Below are positions 57,497 through 60,382 of a stretch of DNA of 60,382 nt, one piece after another. Numbering within the stretch: position 1 is the stretch's first letter; the number at the start of each line of letters is the position of its first letter. Source of the DNA: an uncultured bacterium (GTDB taxonomy: Bacteria; Verrucomicrobiota; Lentisphaeria; Victivallales; UBA1829). Under the pieces are notes generated by a model, which was not told the origin of the DNA, made no database searches, and saw only the letters and a program-made list of their open reading frames with translations. The position numbers and the translations under genes are program-made. The stretch covers positions 1 to 60,382 of the forward strand of contig CASERY010000097.1 in the NCBI GenBank assembly GCA_949290385.1. Direction: 5' to 3'.

Positions 57497-58123
57497 TCAA
57501 CCTCGTATAATGGCAATCAGATCTTCCGGGTTCTGCACAGAATAACGTGCAGGAATTGTCCGGCTTCTGCTTCCCCATAAAGCCAATGCAAAGTCCACAC
57601 CTGCAGCAGCTGCGCATTCACTGTCACAGGGGCTGTCTCCAATATACAGAACATTCTCCGGCACGGTTTTCTCCAGTTCCATCCATCGGATCAATGGATC
57701 CGGATAAGGTTTGCACTTCTCTGTCTCTCCCGCGCAAACCTAAGACTTAAAATAACGGACTATTTCAAACCGGCAGAAATCATGATTGAATTCATCTCTG
57801 TTTTTAGCCGTTACAATTCCCGCTGTTCCGCCGGAATCTGCAATAAATTTCAAAACCTGCTCCATGCCCGGAAATACCTTGACTTTATCCATGTAATGAT
57901 CCATGTTTTCCGTCCATTTGTGGAGTTTTTCTGAAATGTTTTCTCCAAGATTGAGATGTTCAAAGACTCCCTGGCCCGTCAATTCCAGGACAAAATTCAA
58001 ATCTTTGCCGGCAATCTCCTGTCCAGTGAGTTCCCGTACAGTATCCTGCAGAGAATGAATCAAAGCATATGCCGTGTCCAACAGAGTTCCATCGATATCA
58101 AAAACGATATGTGTATATTTCAT
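57497..58123 (-). CDS. HAD-superfamily phosphatase (phosphoglycolate phosphatase-like), one UAG codon
   Basis: ATG 58123 begins MKYTHIVFDIDGTLLDT, HAD motif I with the nucleophile Asp. A helical cap follows (residues 15-80), then motif II in GIVTAKNR. TAG at residue 128 (57740-57742) lies in RYFKS-x-VCAGETEKCKPYPDP, where the Lys of KP is motif III, and motif IV is GDSPCDSECAAAAG. Both catalytic halves are thus on opposite sides of the UAG, so the protein works only if it is read through. 208 residues, stop TGA. Likely substrate is a small phosphate ester. It stands alone. Confidence 0.9.
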
Positions 58124-58343
58124 TTTCTTATGTCCTACTTTACAGTCTGTTTTCAGTCAAACTGTTGTTTTTATTTCTCTACCTCTCCGCTTCTGCAGAA
58201 TCGATCAAAGGAAGAGAGGAAGAAAGACAGCCTATTGCACTCCAGTTTATAATGCTTTGTTTCTATAAACTGTAATAATTAATTTGCAGTTTTTTCAGCA
58301 TCCCTGAAACACAGGGATTTTCCGGCTATCTTCTTTTTCAATT

Positions 58344-58781
58344 TCAATCATCTCTGTCCTGTTCCAGCATACAGCATTCATCTTCGTCCAGGGAAGCGAT
58401 AAAAGACACGGCTATTCTCCGGGGACGTGGTCCATCAAATTCACAAAGATAAATCCCCTGCCAGGTTCCCAGCGCCAGGCGTCCTCCTTCAATGGGAAGA
58501 GTGAGATCAAATCCCATCATGGAGGCTTTTACATGAGCAGCACTGTTCTCTTCAATATGCTGATAGGCAGAATCTCTCCACGGAACACAGCGCTCCAGTG
58601 CGTAAAGAATGTCATGACGGACGTCCGGATCGGCATTTTCATTTACGGTCAGACCCGCTGTCGTGTGGATGCAGAAAAGGTGACATACACCACTGAAATT
58701 CTCCGGAATCAATTCTTCCACACGGCTCGTAATATCAATCATTTCCGCATGACTGCGGCTGGATACAGTAAGATATCTCAT
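58344..58781 (-). CDS. yjbQ: YjbQ/UPF0047 family protein
   Basis: 145 residues with the family pattern: HLFCIHTTAGLTVNENADPDVRHDI, HIEENSAAHVKASMMG and GRLALGTWQGIYLCEFDGPRPR, a conserved His cluster. Some members have weak thiamine-phosphate-synthase activity; the physiological role is unknown. Its ATG overlaps the murC TGA (ATGA at 58778-58781), so the two are translated together. Stop TGA. No terminator with a U-run follows. Confidence 0.93.
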   Translation of the reverse strand: MRYLTVSSRSHAEMIDITSRVEELIPENFSGVCHLFCIHTTAGLTVNENADPDVRHDILYALERCVPWRDSAYQHIEENSAAHVKASMMGFDLTLPIEGGRLALGTWQGIYLCEFDGPRPRRIAVSFIASLDEDECCMLEQDRDD

Positions 58782-60235
58782 ATACGGCCTCCTTCTGCTA
58801 TGTGTTCAGCCCATGTCGAAAGGGAATGGTCACGAGCGCCCATGACAACCACCAGATCTCCGGCTTCCGCCTGTGAATAAATCAGCTGCTCCGCATCGGA
58901 ACGTTTTTTACAGTATTTATAACAATCTCTGCGGCTCACGCTTTTTTTGCAGTAATCTGCAATCACTTCGCTGCTTGTCGGAGTAAATGCGGCAGTTCCA
59001 CCGGCATAATAAACCGGCATCATAATAAAGCGGTCCTCCTCTCGCAGAAAACCCTCCAGTGCATGAAACAGTTCCTCCCGCATGAATTTCAACGGGCCGA
59101 AGCCGTGCGGCTGAAAAACCGCAAAAAGACGTCCTCCGCACAAGGATCTGGCACCGGACAGACAGGAAAGGATTTTCTCCACATTGTGTGCATAATCGTC
59201 ATAGACTGGCACTCCGGATCCGGGAATACTCCCGGCATAGTCAAAACGTCTCCAGACACCATGGAAATTCTCCACGGCTTTCAAGGAATCTCCGGCAGCG
59301 TATCCCAATTCCAGCAGAAGCGTATACACGGCCAGCGCATTCACCGCATTGTGAATTCCCGGGTACGGAAGACGGATTTCCGGCATACCATCAAAGGAAC
59401 AGAATACTTTTCCATCGCGGACTTCATAATGATCCAGTTTACGCACTTTTCTGCCAGCTGTTTCCGACGGTGCATCCAAGCGGGAGCTGAAAACAACCAC
59501 GTTTCTATCCGCAAACGCTTCCGGCCCCATTTTCAGAAAAGCATCCTCTTCAATCACAGCCACTCCCTGTCCGCTTTCCAGAATGAATTCCCGGAAAACC
59601 CGTGCCAGTTCCTCTTTGCTGTAATGATCTGTTCCGATATTCATAACAACTACAGAATCAGGATGATAATTCAGAAGACTCTTATCGCTTTCATCGGCTT
59701 CCAAAACAAAAAAACGTCCCTTGCCCGCTTTAAAATTGCCCGCCTCCTTTTCCGAAACAAAAGCATTGACAAGCCCTCCTCCCAGGAATCCTGGATCAGC
59801 TCCAAGATTTTCCAAAGCTTCTGCGACCCAAGCGCTTACCGTTGTTTTTCCACAGGTCCCTGTAACCGCAACCGTGTGACGGCCGCTCAAAGCAGAAACA
59901 CTCAGAGCCAATGCCTGAGAACGATGAATACGGGGAATTCCCGCAGGCGCCTTTGAAAAGTCCGCATTATCCTCTTCAATGGCGGTCGAATATACAATGG
60001 CTCCGGGTGTACAGTGCTCATACACGGATCCGTCCTGCGGATACAGAGCAATCCCCTGCGCTTTCAACGCATGAAAAATCCGCGCATTTTCAGGAGATTC
60101 CGCCGCACGGTCGCTTCCGCTGACTCTGCGACCCAGCGCAATGCTCATCTGAGCAAGTCCGCTCATTCCGATTCCGCCGATTCCGACATAATGAAGAGAA
60201 TCCGGCAAATGATCTATTGGATGATTTGATTTCAT
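58778..60235 (-). CDS. murC: UDP-N-acetylmuramate-L-alanine ligase (MurC)
   Basis: 485 residues with the Mur ligase layout: N-terminal UDP-binding domain (YVGIGGIGMSGLAQM), central ATPase with VAVTGTCGKTTVSAW, LEADESDKS and MNIGTDHYSKEE, and a C-terminal domain (DDYAHN, the conserved DYxHxP region, GGRLFAVFQPHGFG). It adds L-alanine to UDP-MurNAc in peptidoglycan synthesis. It is not in a dcw cluster here but is coupled to yjbQ, which is odd. Mpl or other muramyl ligases are alternatives, but length and motifs favour MurC. No UAG; stop TGA. Confidence 0.88.
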   Translation of the reverse strand: MKSNHPIDHLPDSLHYVGIGGIGMSGLAQMSIALGRRVSGSDRAAESPENARIFHALKAQGIALYPQDGSVYEHCTPGAIVYSTAIEEDNADFSKAPAGIPRIHRSQALALSVSALSGRHTVAVTGTCGKTTVSAWVAEALENLGADPGFLGGGLVNAFVSEKEAGNFKAGKGRFFVLEADESDKSLLNYHPDSVVVMNIGTDHYSKEELARVFREFILESGQGVAVIEEDAFLKMGPEAFADRNVVVFSSRLDAPSETAGRKVRKLDHYEVRDGKVFCSFDGMPEIRLPYPGIHNAVNALAVYTLLLELGYAAGDSLKAVENFHGVWRRFDYAGSIPGSGVPVYDDYAHNVEKILSCLSGARSLCGGRLFAVFQPHGFGPLKFMREELFHALEGFLREEDRFIMMPVYYAGGTAAFTPTSSEVIADYCKKSVSRRDCYKYCKKRSDAEQLIYSQAEAGDLVVVMGARDHSLSTWAEHIAEGGRI

Positions 60236-60382
60236 AACAACACTGTCCCGGACAGGAAAATCATAATGATCCTGTATTCAAAAATTTTTAATTGACATCC
60301 TTGACATACCGCAGAAAAAACCGGGAGAAACCGAACATCCGGATCTCCTCCTCTCTGAGCGTACAATAGACAGAAAAATGCT

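Noticed and set aside
5151..58123. Explanation of the split genes as pseudogenes
   Set aside because: All interruptions are TAG, none TAA or TGA; there are no frameshifts in these genes, motifs remain intact downstream, and intact genes never end in TAG.
5151..58123. UAG read as pyrrolysine
   Set aside because: Sites are spread over ordinary proteins and mostly at permissive polar positions, not at methylamine-methyltransferase-like active sites. Not fully excluded without seeing the genome's tRNAs and PylS.

Overview
The window is a bacterial chromosome segment of moderate GC. Its gene content best fits a gut-type, fermentative member of the Lentisphaerota/Victivallales: a DUF4838 / GH67-N-type protein, paired sugar-isomerase-like TIM barrels and Gfo/Idh oxidoreductases, a GH28 enzyme, PEGA and FHA proteins, GTP-dependent PEP carboxykinase, a Na+-pumping oxaloacetate-decarboxylase-type set, and an electron-bifurcating NuoE/NuoF/GltD-like operon. 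The taxonomic call is inference. There is no rRNA. I called 44 protein genes (three weak or damaged) and two tRNAs.

The main result concerns the genetic code. Eleven genes are interrupted by in-frame TAG codons, 21 in all, and in every case the same frame continues into recognisable protein on the other side. None of these interruptions is TAA or TGA. All 44 genes end in TAA (29) or TGA (15), never TAG. The simplest reading is that UAG is a sense codon here, most probably glutamine (one transition from CAG; one site coincides with a Gln of E. coli AcrB). The affected proteins are a three-repeat STN-like protein (4 UAG), a sodium symporter (1), an RND pump (6), a DUF4838 protein (1), an ABC-F ATPase (1), a DNA/RNA endonuclease (1), a zinc-ribbon/DUF805 membrane protein (2), the GltD-like subunit of the bifurcating complex (1), a Gfo/Idh oxidoreductase (1), a GH28 enzyme (2) and a HAD phosphatase (1). 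I annotate each as one gene. The two tRNAs in the window read UUG and GAG, so the decoding tRNA must lie elsewhere.

Layout. 1-4.4 kb: a Firmicutes-like imported block (end of an RNA methyltransferase, DUF6061, two coupled ABC exporters). 5-8.7 kb: STN-repeat protein, divergent SNF symporter, TM2 protein. 9.4-14.3 kb: MarR / membrane-fusion / RND efflux operon with a clear promoter and a 20-bp tandem repeat. 14.7-18.5 kb: FHA, PEGA lipoprotein, membrane protein, RsmG. 18.7-22.4 kb: carbohydrate-related proteins. 23-30.6 kb: PckG, thioesterase, ABC-F, endonuclease, acetate kinase. 31-38 kb: RRM protein, amidohydrolase, DUF805 protein, GNAT/cytidine deaminase pair, tRNA-Leu, ProS. 38-42.3 kb: Stn-like electron-bifurcating transhydrogenase, divergent from a phosphate-binding-like protein. 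44.4-49.4 kb: OadB, OadA with two biotin domains, OadG and biotin ligase. 49.6-60.2 kb: tRNA-Glu, frameshifted AAC(3)-like gene, Gfo/Idh and TIM-barrel genes, GH28, HAD, YjbQ and MurC.

A ~100-bp hairpin repeat occurs in pairs at three intergenic places (22.5, 31.8 and 55.7 kb). Metabolically, PckG, the Oad set, acetate kinase and the bifurcating complex fit an anaerobe that balances NADH, NADPH and ferredoxin and gains energy from acetyl phosphate and a decarboxylation-driven Na+ gradient.
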